A DNA stretch of 64,000 nt, from NCBI GenBank assembly GCA_000827325.1, contig KN832880.1:1664112-1728111 (forward strand), given 5' to 3'. Source of the stretch: Oidiodendron maius Zn (taxonomy: Eukaryota > Ascomycota > Leotiomycetes > Myxotrichaceae). Shown piece after piece: positions 10,611-21,269 of this stretch; within the stretch, counting starts at the first letter, position 1; each line of letters begins with the position of its first letter. The position numbers and the translations under genes are program-made. The notes below the pieces were generated by a model that searched no databases, had not been told where the DNA came from, and was given only the letters and a program-made list of their open reading frames with translations.

Positions 10611-13239
10611 TTACTCTATAATAAAGGCAGCTGCCTTTACAGTCAATTGCCGCTTTCTTAAAGGATATCGACGCTCTACACTAGGATCTGTAGAATCAAG
10701 CGCTTCACTTGAATATCGACGCTTTTGAGGCCTAGTATCCTGATAACTAGTATCCTGATCACCAGTATCCTGATCACCAGTATCCTGATCACTAGTATCC
10801 TGATCACTAGTATCCTGATCACTAGTATCCTGATCACTAGTATCCTGATCACTAGTATCCTGATCACTAGTATCCTGATCCTGATCCTGATCCTGATCCT
10901 GCTCTACAGTAATCCATGTATTAGAGTCCTCTTGTAACTCACCTAGCTCATAAGCTAACCTCCTTTGATCCCTCTCTTGAATATGGCGATTACGACGTCG
11001 TAGATATCTCTTCCGGGCTGTATCCTCCTCCTGCTCTTCAACTGTTGTATATAGCCAGCTAATATCATTCCCTTCAGGCTCACTATCTGTATGATTGTCG
11101 GTAAATGCATCAGATGCACTATTAAAGCTTGGTGTATCAGAAAAGCCATCCCAATCAGAGAATTCGGCAGGAGGGCTTGTAGGAGAGGATTGGATAGAAG
11201 GAGGGGATTCGGTATCAGATTCAGTATTAGACCGAGCATCGCCTTCACTATCTATTACTATAAGTATATGATATTTATATAATAAAAGGCTATACTTACC
11301 TTCAACTACTAGCTGATCTAGTGCCCTTTGAGCTCTTCCATGCTCTACAGGCTGATTAGGGCAAATCCTTCGATTATGCCCACTTTGAAGACATACTGAG
11401 CACTTGTATATACGCTTTTTAGTGTTATAATTAGCTCGAATACGTGCTACCTTTGGTCGGCCACGCTTTGACCTCTTGATTGGTGGACGAATAAAGTCTC
11501 CTGCTAATACTTGAAGCCCTTGGAGTATAACTGGTTGAATTGGTTCCTTATATATACGTAACGAGATATCCCACTCATAACGCCGAGAGAAGTAGTGAAA
11601 AGGATTTCGATTAAGGTATAAAATGCATGCAATAGTATGAGAACAAGGTGCATTAAAATCGTTATATTTTCGACAAGAGCAGGATCCTTGAAGCCGATCT
11701 GGTGTTATAGGTGGCAATAAGACAATATATTGATTTCCTTGTGTTGTAGTAACTAAGAATGTTGTATCAGATGAAGGCAAGACTTGAAAGCCTCGTGCAG
11801 CTAATTCTCGGTGTTTATAGGCTTGATAGGCTGTATTTGAAAGAACTGAATTGCCAGGGACTAGTCTTAGCTGTGATCTTTGATACCATGTTGTAATACA
11901 CCACTGATATATCCCATGAAGTAGCTGAAGAGGGGGAAGCTCTCGTATCTTACACCAAGCCGAATTAGTTGATTCAACAATATTAGACGTATCATGGCCA
12001 AATCGAGGTAAAGGAAAGCGAGCAAAGGCAAAGTTCTTATAGCCAATTGAAGCTATATACTCTTCAACCTCTGGTGCATCTCTTTGAAGAGTTTGAACAG
12101 CAATATTAAAGGCTGTATCAGATCCTGCACGTGCAATTTGCCAGAAGGGAGCCTTATATTGTATTCCAAACCTCTTATGTATATTCTCTGCAATATGCTG
12201 GCAACACATTGCATGATATGCAGTTGGAAGCTTTGATTTGACGGCATTTAAAAGGCCATTTACTAGTTAGTCTTAATATCACCCTCTAGGAGGGGAAAAT
12301 CAACTAACCTTTATCCCGATCACTTATAATAACAGTCTCTGGTTGAAAATGGCCATTAAAAGCCTCAAATAAGTGGCTACAGAACCAAGTCCACCAAGTC
12401 TCATTCTCACTAGGAACTAAAGCCCAGGCAAAAGGAAGAATACGGTCCTCGGCATCAATTCCAACTGCAATAAGGAGTGTAAGGTTGTATTGAGATCGAG
12501 TATGTGTACCATCAAGTGCATAAAAGGGCCGTAAGAAGTGTATTCGTGACCTAATTGATCCAAGCATGATAAATATAGCCTCAAATCGATTCTCGTGTGT
12601 TCTCTTAAGCTGGATATAGGTTGAATTTGTCTGATCTGCCTTCTTAACTTGATCAATCCAGTCAGGGATTAGACTAAAGCTTGTACCCTCATCCCCATCA
12701 ATTATATCTCGAAGGAACTCCCTAGCTCGCCATGCTGGCATATATGGTATATTCGGCAGTTGATGATATAGTGCAGCTCGCTCTCTAATCTCCTTTGGCT
12801 TGATATGTCGATTGATTGCAACATCGCGTTCAATAAGGCTTGCAAGATACCACGCCGAGTTACGTGGTTTAAACTTTGCATGAGTTGAAGGAGGGCAATC
12901 GTGTGGTATATATGAGGTGACTCTAAAGAAGTCTTTCTTCCGTGCAACTCGAATCTTAAAGGAGCAGGATACAAGGAGACAGTGAAGCTGAAGCCGATTC
13001 TTATTGTTTTGATCAGAGTTAGCCCAGGATTCGCCCTGATCAAGTAACCAAGTCTTGACTGCCTTCTTTGCATCAGCAATATTCATCCATGAACTAGAGA
13101 GGATATCAGGAGAGCTAGGAGGGTTCCACTGCTCTTCAATTGGCTCCATTATTAGGGGTGGTGATGTTCGTTGTAGTGGTGGTGTTGAGGAAAAAGTGAT
13201 GGTGTTGATGGTAAGAGACCCTGAAAATGCTGAAGTCAA
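10611..13239 (-). CDS. MULE transposase with SWIM finger and CCHC zinc knuckle
   Basis: Exons are 12309-13239 and 10611-12262, joined across a 46-nt intron (12263-12308) so that DRDK continues into VNGLLNAVKS; about 860 aa. A second 48-nt stretch around 11250-11300 (GTAAGT...TAG) could also be an intron but is open in frame. An N-terminal FAR1-like DNA-binding part is followed by the MULE DDE core: Asp in YALDGTHTRSQYN, Asp in VIISDRDK and a downstream Glu in SNIVESTNSAW. A SWIM zinc finger follows (CSCRKYNDFNAPCSH), then a CCHC knuckle (CSVCLQSGHNRRIC). The C-terminal tail is acidic and contains about ten SDQDT repeats. The start at 13239 could instead be the Met at about 13149 (MEPIEEQW). 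It is expected to cut and paste its own element; nothing in the frame suggests inactivation. Confidence 0.88.
10732..10900 (+). repeat. 15-bp minisatellite inside the transposase coding sequence
   Basis: About ten tandem copies of a 15-bp unit (CTAGTATCCTGATCA with minor variants) are followed by about five copies of the 6-bp unit TCCTGA. On the minus strand the 15-bp unit encodes SDQDT and the 6-bp unit encodes QD. Both unit lengths keep the frame, so copy number can vary without breaking the protein. Confidence 0.9.
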
Positions 13240-13362
13240 TTAGTATCTGGTAAACAACGCGTCGCGTGATGGAAGGGTACTTAAGTTTGTACTAGTAATT
13301 TGTGGTATTAAGAAGTACTAAAGTATTCTAGGTTGCCACTTGACCCAGCCTTAAATAGGTCA

Positions 13363-13447
13363 AAAGGTCGGTTCTAGTAAATATTGAAATGTAGTGGTCG
13401 GTTCTAGTAATTTCAGCAAAAAAGTGGTCGGTCCTAGTAAAAAGCCG
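13363..13447 (-). repeat. Right terminal inverted repeat of the MULE
   Basis: This is the inverted partner of 10355-10439 over 85 bp, ending GGTCCTAGTAAAAAGCCG directly before the right target duplication. It holds the same three CTAG-ACCGACC boxes in reverse orientation. Confidence 0.92.
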
Positions 13448-14271
13448 AAAAATCAAACCACTGTTCACCTCGCTCAAGGCGAGTAATGGCCATCATGCGA
13501 TTGAAGGTTTCTTGCTGGATGGGATTGGCCTTGAGCCACTCAAAGTACGTCCCTTGATAATTCATCGCAAACTGAAATGGGCCGGCCCCGATGTCGGTCG
13601 GGTTCTTGTAGCCGTATTTCTGGAAGTATTCGGGTAGTTGGGCTAGGACCTGGGAATGGATGGCTCTAGTGGAGAGGTGAGTGTTTGGCTCGGAAGCTTG
13701 ACCCTCTTGAGGAGAGAAGGAACAAAGCAAAGGCACATACATATGGATAATGGGGTCTCTGAGGGGGGACCCGGTTACAAAGAAGCCTGTCTTGGGCGTG
13801 GATGTGTAATGGCCCACCCCCAATTCCTTCGCAAACCCTAGAGCTGTTACGAATCTCATAACCCGAGCTAACATCATTAATCCCGAGTCGCTTTTGGACA
13901 GGAGACGCTCACTAATAAGAATCGTGTCGGAATTGGTCTTCTCAGCAAGCGCAACGGCCGTAATGCCTTCCTCTTTCACGTCCACCAACACATCAAAAAG
14001 CCCCATCTCAACGGCGGTGCGGATCCCGGCCTCCCGATGAAGCTGCCGGTGTCGATTTTGTCAGCCATATGAAACCAGTGGACGAAGCACGAGTCAGGAC
14101 CCTTACACCGAGGACAATAGAGATGACCGAGTCTAAAGGGGACTCCGAGGCCGCACGGAGGCGATTCGCGGCAGCCAAGAGCTGTTGGCGATCTGTGTCC
14201 ACGGTCACCCCCCCTTGGGCCAGGCTGGCAATGGCGGCATCAATTGAGTTGATGAGCTGAGAGACGCCCAT

Positions 14272-15389
14272 TTTTGGTCGCAGATGAAGGGAATGAAGGG
14301 GAGAGAGACGGTTGGCAAATAAAATCAAAGACCAAACAGTTGGGGGTAGGCGAAGAAGTAAGGAGAGAGTGAATATTGCCCCGCATTGTCGCCCCTGTCC
14401 GCAATTACCAACTGTTGGATGTATTCTTCACAGCCAACCACAACCAGCACACCTCTCTTGCGGTTGTACAACGCCTGGCCAGACAGGTCGGTTGAAGAGG
14501 CACATACTGCCAGTGGGGCCCGTGGTGCATAGGAAGTGGCACAGTCGTAACATGTACACCCAGTCCTTCGCTGAACCGGATGAAGCGAAGTGTCTATCGA
14601 GGATAAGGGATACTTTGATAACTGTCAAGGGAGACTATGCCGAAGCAGAGAAGGTTGTGAAGAAGCTCTTTGCCTGCTGAATTGGAAGAACGGGCTTGGC
14701 AGACGTCCTTTAGCTGGATATTCCCCATTAGTGGTGAAGTTGGAATTTACGCATGAGCAGTTCTCTCTTAGGTCACGACATCCCTAATATGCTTTGTATT
14801 GAGAACATCACATCACTCAGATACCAGATCCCGCTCTTCCTGAAGCCTGCAAAGAGTACATTATTTGCTCTTCCATATCCTCCCTCCCGGTGTAGGGAAT
14901 AGTGTAGCCGTATACAATGCAGGCCATGTAATACAACTACAGATACAGTTTATTACAATACGATCGCTGTATTCCGTACAAACTTACAAAAATTACAGAT
15001 ACAGTATAATACGTCCTGTGTAAACGTAATACAGTCTGTATACACTTGTATTTACAAGGGTGCTGCTCAGGAATGAGTGGACTACCAAGCAGGCTGTGGA
15101 TGATATCGAATGACAGCTTCGCGGGGATGGCTTTGCCGAGGACGTTGTGGCGGATACGTGTTGTTCTCCCCAGCATCCATCCCAAAGATGATTGGTGGAA
15201 GTGCTCACCACTCAGATCGATGCCACGCTCTAGGGAGAGTATCGGAGAAAGGACCGAGCCATTGACCCCACTTCTGTGTACTGTCTCGTGGAGTATTTAA
15301 GGATAATTTACTGCAACTAGTGAAAGACGGTACCCATAAATAATATAGTATGCACAGTAGTACTGCTCTATATAATTTAAATCCTAGTT
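14272..15389. other. Region without a recognised gene between the O-methyltransferase and the rhodopsin-like gene
   Basis: The part next to 14271 is the O-methyltransferase promoter. From about 14940 to 15050 the sequence is rich in TACAG/TATAC runs. A minus-strand stretch at about 15050-15200 gives coding-like frames (for example IPAKLSFDIIHSLLG) but no start, stop or family could be fixed, so it may be a relic. Confidence 0.35.
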
Positions 15390-16885
15390 TCAAACTCTCA
15401 GAGAGACATCTTGTTTTGGTACAAAGTTGACAGTAATATCTGTAGTCTGCTGAATCCCTCCCTTGGGAGTACTAGAGTCCGTTCCTGTATTTGCATAGCC
15501 AACGGCGTATCCGGATCTAACAAGTTCGATCTCGCTGTCGCTGTTTTGAGAGTTCTTCTTTGTAATATCTCTTTGACTACTTGACGATCCTTTAAGCCGA
15601 AGTGACTTAATATAGCTTTGCAGAGATGTAGGGATCAACGAGGACAAGAACTGTTGACTACAGGCAGGAGCCATGCAAGGAAGACAGGCACAGATAATCC
15701 CGACGCAGAGTTCAGCAGTTCTAATAATTTAGTTAGCATATATTAACAAAGCAAAGTAAGAGGAGATGCATCAGAAAAGGAGGAGTGTGAATACTTACAG
15801 CCAGATGATCTCCTCTACCGGGGCTCGACTCTGATCAAAGTCCCCATTGATTGTAGTAATAATAATCTCCCGCACTATAGTGCATATGACAACCCTATAC
15901 ATTATTCTTAGTCTCCATCAGATCATTGGGGAACGGGGCTGTCTTACAGCAATCCGGTACAGAGTATCGAAAGCAAGCCAATATTCTGTGACCGTCCCAA
16001 TTTCAGCTGCCAGAGCAGAGGAAGTGGCATGACGAGCAAGACAACATCTGTACAATGGTTGATTCCGCCGACAGCGTAGCCTGCCTTGATATTGTTGAAG
16101 CAAGATCCGCCTCCTGTCCATTCAATAAGATACCACGTTCTGGCGGGAGGATTACAATTGAATGCAAATAGAAAGAAGAACAGAATGAGGTAAATAACTA
16201 TAAATGCCATCATGCCCTAGCATAGGGTTCGGAAGAGTTTGTTGATTTTGAAGATTCCCAGGTATAAGCATAGGATGGATAGTTTTGTAAACATGATCCC
16301 CAGAAAGTATAGCATATCGCCGATAAAAAGGGCCTGGCATATCATTAGCATATCTCGATATTCTGGTGACTTTAGGCTTCTACTTACACTTTTTGCTTGT
16401 TTCCAATTGAAATAAGGTCTTGCGGGGGAATATCCCAGACGTGGCGTCCATGAAACCTCAATTTGGCGTCTACTACACTATTAACATAATGAAAGAAACT
16501 CGTATTATCAGGGATTCGTACTTAGAACTTCCACGACTACTCTCGTGATAGCAAATAGCTAAACAAATGTTTAGAAGCATCAAAATCAGTTATGGTTTTA
16601 CCTACAAGTCCAAATAATATGAAGACTATTCCACAAACACGTTAGCTAAGAAGCACCGGCGCAGTTCTTTTACTTACGATCTTCATACCCCCAGATTTTG
16701 ATAACACGCCATTTGACAATAAATCGCAAAAAGACGAAAAGGATAGCTATCGAACCCAGCAATGGGCACGCGACAACAACCCGGCCGCCGATGGAGTCGG
16801 GGCTGACAGTGTTGGGAACAATGCCAGGCGGGGCGAGAGAAGGTAGGGCATTCTGCCTTATGATCAAAGATGCAAACGCAGACAT
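15390..16885 (-). pseudogene. Rhodopsin-like (PTH11/SAT4-type) integral membrane protein, probably interrupted
   Basis: The frame starts at 16885 with MSAFASLIIRQNALPSLAPP. Its first exon (to 16678) holds a transmembrane helix and the WGYED border typical of the fungal rhodopsin-domain family. Later exons supply GRHVWDIPPQDL (about 16430), MFTKLSILCLYLGIFK, a helix IVIYLILFFFLF, NCNPPARTWYLIEW, and AVGGINHCTDVVLLVMPLPLLWQLKL, the family hallmark. The tail ends at 15390. The exon near 16220 contains an in-frame TAG between LFRTLC and GMMAFIVIYL with no good splice signals around it, so the gene is probably broken, perhaps by a Trp-to-stop change. Members often flank secondary-metabolite genes; their role is mostly unknown. 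Confidence 0.6.
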
Positions 16886-18026
16886 TGGACACGAGGAAGT
16901 CAGAGAAATACCACGGTGAAGGGTATTTGGAGGGAAATTTGACTGGCAAACCCTCTGAAGAAATGTTATTCTTCTAAGAGGGCGGTGCTCGTATTAAGAG
17001 GTTGGCCCTCTCCTCTCCAACCTCGCGCCGTGCATCAGATAAGGCGATGTTTGTACTAATTTACGCCCCTCAGCTAAAACATTACGATCGTAATAGCGAA
17101 TGCAATCCATTCAGGAAGTTTGTGACAACCATAACTCAGTAGGCCCTGATAAGCCGATACTCAGCAGCGACAACATCTAATGATAATCTACCACCCATCC
17201 TGTTGGCCCAACACAAAGGCACAGCATCAAACTGTGCGCCTGTAGCGAGAAACCTAAGCAAAGCTGTAACACAGCCAGGCAAACGAGAAACAGACTAAGT
17301 CGATTACAGATTCTCTCCCGTTCGCTGAGCAAGGACCTTTATTTCACATAGCTTTTTCGCAGGGCGTTGATGGAAACACCTCTCAGTTCGCAGTGGCGGT
17401 GTCTAATTTGGTTCCAGTGTCCCCGCACTAATGGTGTTGTAATTTATTAATAGGCCAGCCTGGGAACTACTCATTTAGGGCTCATATAAACTCGAAACTC
17501 TACACCCTCAAGTAAGATCCGACCAAAGTGCCATTGGCTCGCTCGAGCTAGTCGCATGTCATATCATCAGCCAAGTCGTTGTCGGAAATCCCGGAAATCG
17601 TCCCGAACCAACAAGATCGACTGTGCTGCCAGAGTGTGCAGTTGCCTGCATCTCCGTCTTTGATGGCCAACTTGAGCCCGCGTATCATGTCAAGCATTCG
17701 CGGCTTTACGCACAAATTTGGCTACATTTAAGCGATGCATCAAGATGGACAGCCTACGTGCTCGCTTCCCACTCCCAAAGAAGCTTATGTGGCTACTAAG
17801 GAGATGCGAGATAAGTAACAGCAGATGCGGTGGAAGGGGATACGAGATAAGCAGTGGCGCAAAGGTCAAAGATGTCGTTGCGGATGATACGCGAGGTCTC
17901 GGTGCGGCTCTCGTTAGTGGGAGGGGTGACAGATTTGAGATACTACCAGGGTTGAGTACAGAATGTAGTGTGCCCTATGTAGAGAGAAGTCAAATTCACA
18001 AGTAAAAACTGAACACGGCGATCTCT
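16886..18026. other. Long non-coding stretch
   Basis: No gene, repeat or RNA was recognised. A plus-strand frame at 17718-18005 (95 codons) lacks homology and coding character. The sequence next to 16885 serves as the upstream region of the rhodopsin-like gene. Confidence 0.4.
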
Positions 18027-19048
18027 CTATGCCGTGCCCTTCCGTCCAATACAGCACACAAACTCCTGTGCGACTGCCGCCCCTTTTTGAAACTCATCTT
18101 TTACTTCCTGCAGGTGCTCTCTTGCCGCCTTCACGGGCTCGAGCATCCCTTGCTGCTCTAGCTTCTCACATAATGCTTCGTAAGTCATGATCTGCGTATG
18201 ACAGAAAAAGGGTCGGAGGGTATCGCGCATAGGGTAGCGGTCAAACGTGACCAGCTCCAGACCTTGATGCACAAAGCTTTGATCAAGGGTCGCAGCAAAA
18301 CTATGGTCTGCGTTCGGAATGGGTTTCTTCATGATGGAAACAAGCTTGTCGACCGCTGGAGTATTGAACGAGAGCGAGCCTGTGGTGACTGTGGTGGTAC
18401 CCATATCGGGTTCATACCATTGCAAATATCCTCCAGGCTCTGCAGATAGAGATTTCATGTGTTAGGCATATTGTTCATTCCTACAAAGCGGGGAAATTTT
18501 AGAGTACGTACTTAGTAGTGTCGTGAGATTCTGAATCAGGGGAGGCAGTGTTTGAGGCGTGATGATCGTGACGAAGAAGCGTACATTCACGACATCGAAT
18601 TTACCTAGTAGATCTTCTGCGAACGGCTTGAAGCAGTCATGTGTCCAGAAGTGGAGATTTGGCGGAACCCAAGCTGTCGCAGGGAACTGTGAATCAGAGT
18701 TGTCGAACGCGTCAATTCGGGCAGTTCGTGGGAGTTCGTGGGCGAGCTCCATCGCCCAAATACTATAGTTGGTGCATTTAGTGATATACCCAAGAACAAA
18801 CAATAAGTCCGGTCATTACCCAGACCCAGCTCCCACATCTGCGACACGGAGGTTTGGGCTCTCCTTAGGAATAGAAGGGTGGACCAGGAAGCCACAAAGG
18901 CGGATTGAGAGCCAATGGATGTAGTTCAGCCTGTGTAATATCAGTTGGATAGGGAATTCCTTAGACAGAGTATAGGATAGAGAGGGTACCGGATAGCATC
19001 TGCCTCGCTGCGGCTGAAGATATAGTTGTCCTTAACCGGTTGAGACAT
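18027..19048 (-). CDS. SAM-dependent methyltransferase (UMTA/LaeA-like class I fold)
   Basis: The start at 19048 gives MSQPVKDNYIFSRSEADAIR, followed after an intron by LNYIHWLSIRLCGFLVHPSI and the SAM-binding loop VADVGAGSG. The next exon (about 18500-18770) reads IWAMELAHELP, DAFDNSDSQFP, and CFKPFAEDLLGKFDVVNVRFF. The last exon ends with GGYLQWYEPD and a helical tail finishing CIGRKGTA at 18027. This layout (YIFSR... start, GSG loop, DxSDxQFP, then GGYLQWxE) is the common fungal metabolite methyltransferase, often found in secondary-metabolite clusters. About 270-280 aa is expected, with three introns. Substrate is unknown. Exon borders inside 18770-18960 were not fixed precisely. Confidence 0.78.
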
Positions 19049-19831
19049 AGTTTGTCGATAGTGTCACTGGAGTTGCCTTATTGCTTTTCATCAAACAATA
19101 ATCTTCGTCAGGAGGTTGTGAGAAGGCGACGGTGGATATTTATTAACCATCAAAGGGATCAGCACTATTTTAATGAAGAGTTTGTGGTTTTAACGCTCAC
19201 TGTACAGTACATAACTCGCTTACTCGTAACATAATTAACCAGCGTTACACGACATCCAAAACTCTCCCTATCAGATAATGCAAAATACGATATACTGCAA
19301 CAAAATGTTGTACGCAGCACAAGGCAGGGGTGAGGTCAGCTAGGTCTCGTTAGGAATGGTTGGCCTAGAAATGAATATACGAGGGTACTTCCCACCCAAC
19401 ACGTACTAATCCCACTGTTGTCATTCCCCCCGCTCTGCTACTCCTACGACTTATACTACTCCGACTACTCCATGCCCCTCCACGATAACTAACTACTTTG
19501 TATGTACTGCTTTCCAGGAAACCGTCGCACAGGAGAGCATATTTAGCAAGCAATTAGGGTCTACCAAAAAATAATAGAATCCAAGACATACTCATAAATA
19601 GACTGATCACTCAAGAGCATTAGATCTAGAAGATGTAATATCACAATATTTATTGCAGTCACATTATGGACCAATGCATCTCAGTTCGATCTGCACGCAT
19701 GTGATCTACTATCTTTGGAATTGAGCTGCTGCTGGAGCACGCAGGTCTTCGTTTCGCGCTCCCGTCGAACGACATATCTCCTTCTTAGACCTCCTGGAGT
19801 GCTAAGTAACAAAGAGCCTTATCACTCATGC
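19049..19831. other. Intergenic region
   Basis: It holds the upstream region of the methyltransferase at its left and the 3' flank of the glutathione S-transferase at its right. No gene or repeat was recognised. Confidence 0.4.
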
Positions 19832-20735
19832 TCAAGTTGCTCCTGCCCCTTCGCTCTTAATATTCTTGCTCCGCCAAATGCTCATCAACTTCTGCACGCT
19901 GGGGCGTGCAAGCATCGCATTCTGCCAGCGTGTAAAGTCGGGAAAGTCTTCCGGCTTGAACTCGATCGGTCCGCCACCAGTCATTGCAACCATACAGAAT
20001 GGGATGCAGGTGTTCCAAGTAACAAAACACTGGTCCGCATAAGTGCACTTGTCGCCAACGAGCCAATCCTTGCCCTTAAGGTAGCCGTCTAGAACACCAA
20101 CAACGCGTTTGAGCTCATTGCTGTAGCGTTCCTGAGCAGCGGGGATCTTCTCGGGATGGTAGACATTAAACCTAGAGGAGCATCATTAGTTAATGGAAGG
20201 CTGGCCCACATCATGGCTATGCAAATTCCCAACATAAAACTAACCATGCTGTCTGTCCAAAGTATGGCCAGAGGCCAGAGGCCTGGAAGAATGCCCACTG
20301 CTCGAGATGGTACTTTTCAGGTATTGACGTGTAGGTAAGCTTCTTCTCCTTGTCGTAGGTATCAATCAAGTATCTGATAACAGCCACAGACTCCCACAGC
20401 TTGACACCGGTATTTGGATCCTCGATAGCCGTAGTGTGGGGTCAGGTCTTATAGTAGCGAGAAGAGTGGGCTATTCGGAACTTTACCTGGAGGCGACAGT
20501 TGGGATTGATGCTCACATATGGCTCAGACTTGAGCTCTGCCAGCTCGAGGTACTTGCCCGTGTAGGGCAAGCCCAGCTCCTCCAAGATCACAACTACCTT
20601 GGCGGGGTTGGGGACGATGTCTAGAATCACCATTAGCTCTTCAGTTTGCGGGATCTGGTACTCGGCTCCTGTCCGGTGCCTCTCCAGTAGATGGATCACT
20701 GATAGGCTGCATCTTGGGTTTTTTCCTTGTATCAT
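19832..20735 (-). CDS. Glutathione S-transferase (fungal Ure2p-like)
   Basis: The thioredoxin-like N-terminal half reads PNPAKVVVILEELGLPYTGK, then SEPYVSINPNCRL, then DPNTGVKLWESVAVIRYLID. The all-helical C-terminal half reads FNVYHPEKIPAAQERYSNEL, GKDWLVGDKCTYADQCF and DFTRWQNAMLARPSVQKLM, with stop at 19832. Two or more introns are needed (about 20430-20480 and about 20175-20240). The join after NPNCRL is odd: no canonical AG lies where the family's PAIED would begin, so this splice site may be altered or a few residues lost. The start is also unclear; 20735 is the longest option, and a Met at 20633 lies right at the first beta strand. These enzymes conjugate glutathione to electrophiles, for example in sulfur-containing metabolites or detoxification. 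Confidence 0.72.
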
Positions 20736-21269
20736 GATGGTGAAGCTATAAGTTCAGGCTGAGCTAAGAAGATGAAGAAGGATGATTGTTTGCAGACTCC
20801 GATAAAAGTTCCAACACGACGACCAACAGCATCGAGTTACACAGGGTGCACCAGCCTCGTCGAGATCAGCGTTCAGCAGATTAAGGTCGCCCAGCCTGGA
20901 TGAGGCGGGCTATGCCTTCCGCCGTAAGGGGAAATAATTTATTTATCGATATTAGTTTAATATTTTTTTAAAACAAAAATTTTACTGCAAGGGAGTGAAC
21001 AATGGTCGGTTCAGCAGTCTGGTCCACACTTGCAACTGTTGCAACTGCCCTGCGCCGCCAACCAACAAGACAGTGTAGCACAGTAACTGCATGCTGATCC
21101 CCCTATTTGCCGCGGATGGAAGGCGCAGCACAAACTAGGAGGGGATGGACTGCATATGGGTTACAGCGTGGCTCCATGCACGGCAGGTACAGTAAGATGT
21201 TGGATAATACCACACTAGCGAAGTATAAATTGGTTGCTCTTTTTCCCATTACGGACATAACCTATCTCC
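20736..21269. other. Intergenic region with a short AT-rich core
   Basis: Between about 20935 and 20990 the sequence is almost pure A/T. Otherwise nothing is recognised. The left part is upstream of the glutathione S-transferase gene. Confidence 0.4.

Larger units (their letters stand above)
10346..13456. mobile_element. Mutator-like (MULE) DNA transposon with 9-bp target duplication
   Basis: The element itself is 10355-13447 (3093 bp). It is flanked by identical 9-bp direct repeats AAAAATCAA at 10346-10354 and 13448-13456, the duplication size typical of Mutator elements. Its ends, starting CGGCTTTTTACTAGG, are inverted repeats that match perfectly over 85 bp. It carries one transposase gene on the minus strand. 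Perfect terminal repeats, perfect target duplication and an open transposase frame indicate a young, possibly still active copy. It lies inside the coding sequence of an O-methyltransferase. Confidence 0.93.
9795..14271 (-). pseudogene. O-methyltransferase gene split by a Mutator-like transposon
   Basis: Exon 1 is 14107-14271 (start MGVSQLINSIDAAIASLA), the intron is 14043-14106, and the second exon is interrupted by the transposon at 10355-13447. The right part covers the dimerisation half (EAGIRTAVEMGLFDVLVD). The left part holds the SAM-binding motif VDIGGGLGHDLAAFHARFP, then LQDLP and the terminal MERTKKEW block. The two flanks are in the same reading frame. Without the insert and one 9-bp duplication they would encode 436 aa, the usual length for fungal plant-type/polyketide O-methyltransferases. 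The gene was therefore whole until the insertion, and both halves are undamaged, which argues for a recent event. It probably methylated a phenolic secondary metabolite, as family members do; no synthase gene is nearby. The insert makes the present locus non-functional unless it excises. Confidence 0.85.

Noticed and set aside
10725-10937. ILITSILITS-type repetitive frames on both strands
   Set aside because: Out-of-frame translations of the 15-bp minisatellite in the transposase gene.
13656-13841. Plus-strand frame within the O-methyltransferase exon
   Set aside because: Antisense shadow of conserved methyltransferase sequence.
17718-18005. Plus-strand 95-codon frame as a gene
   Set aside because: No homology, no start context and no supporting splice sites; probably chance.
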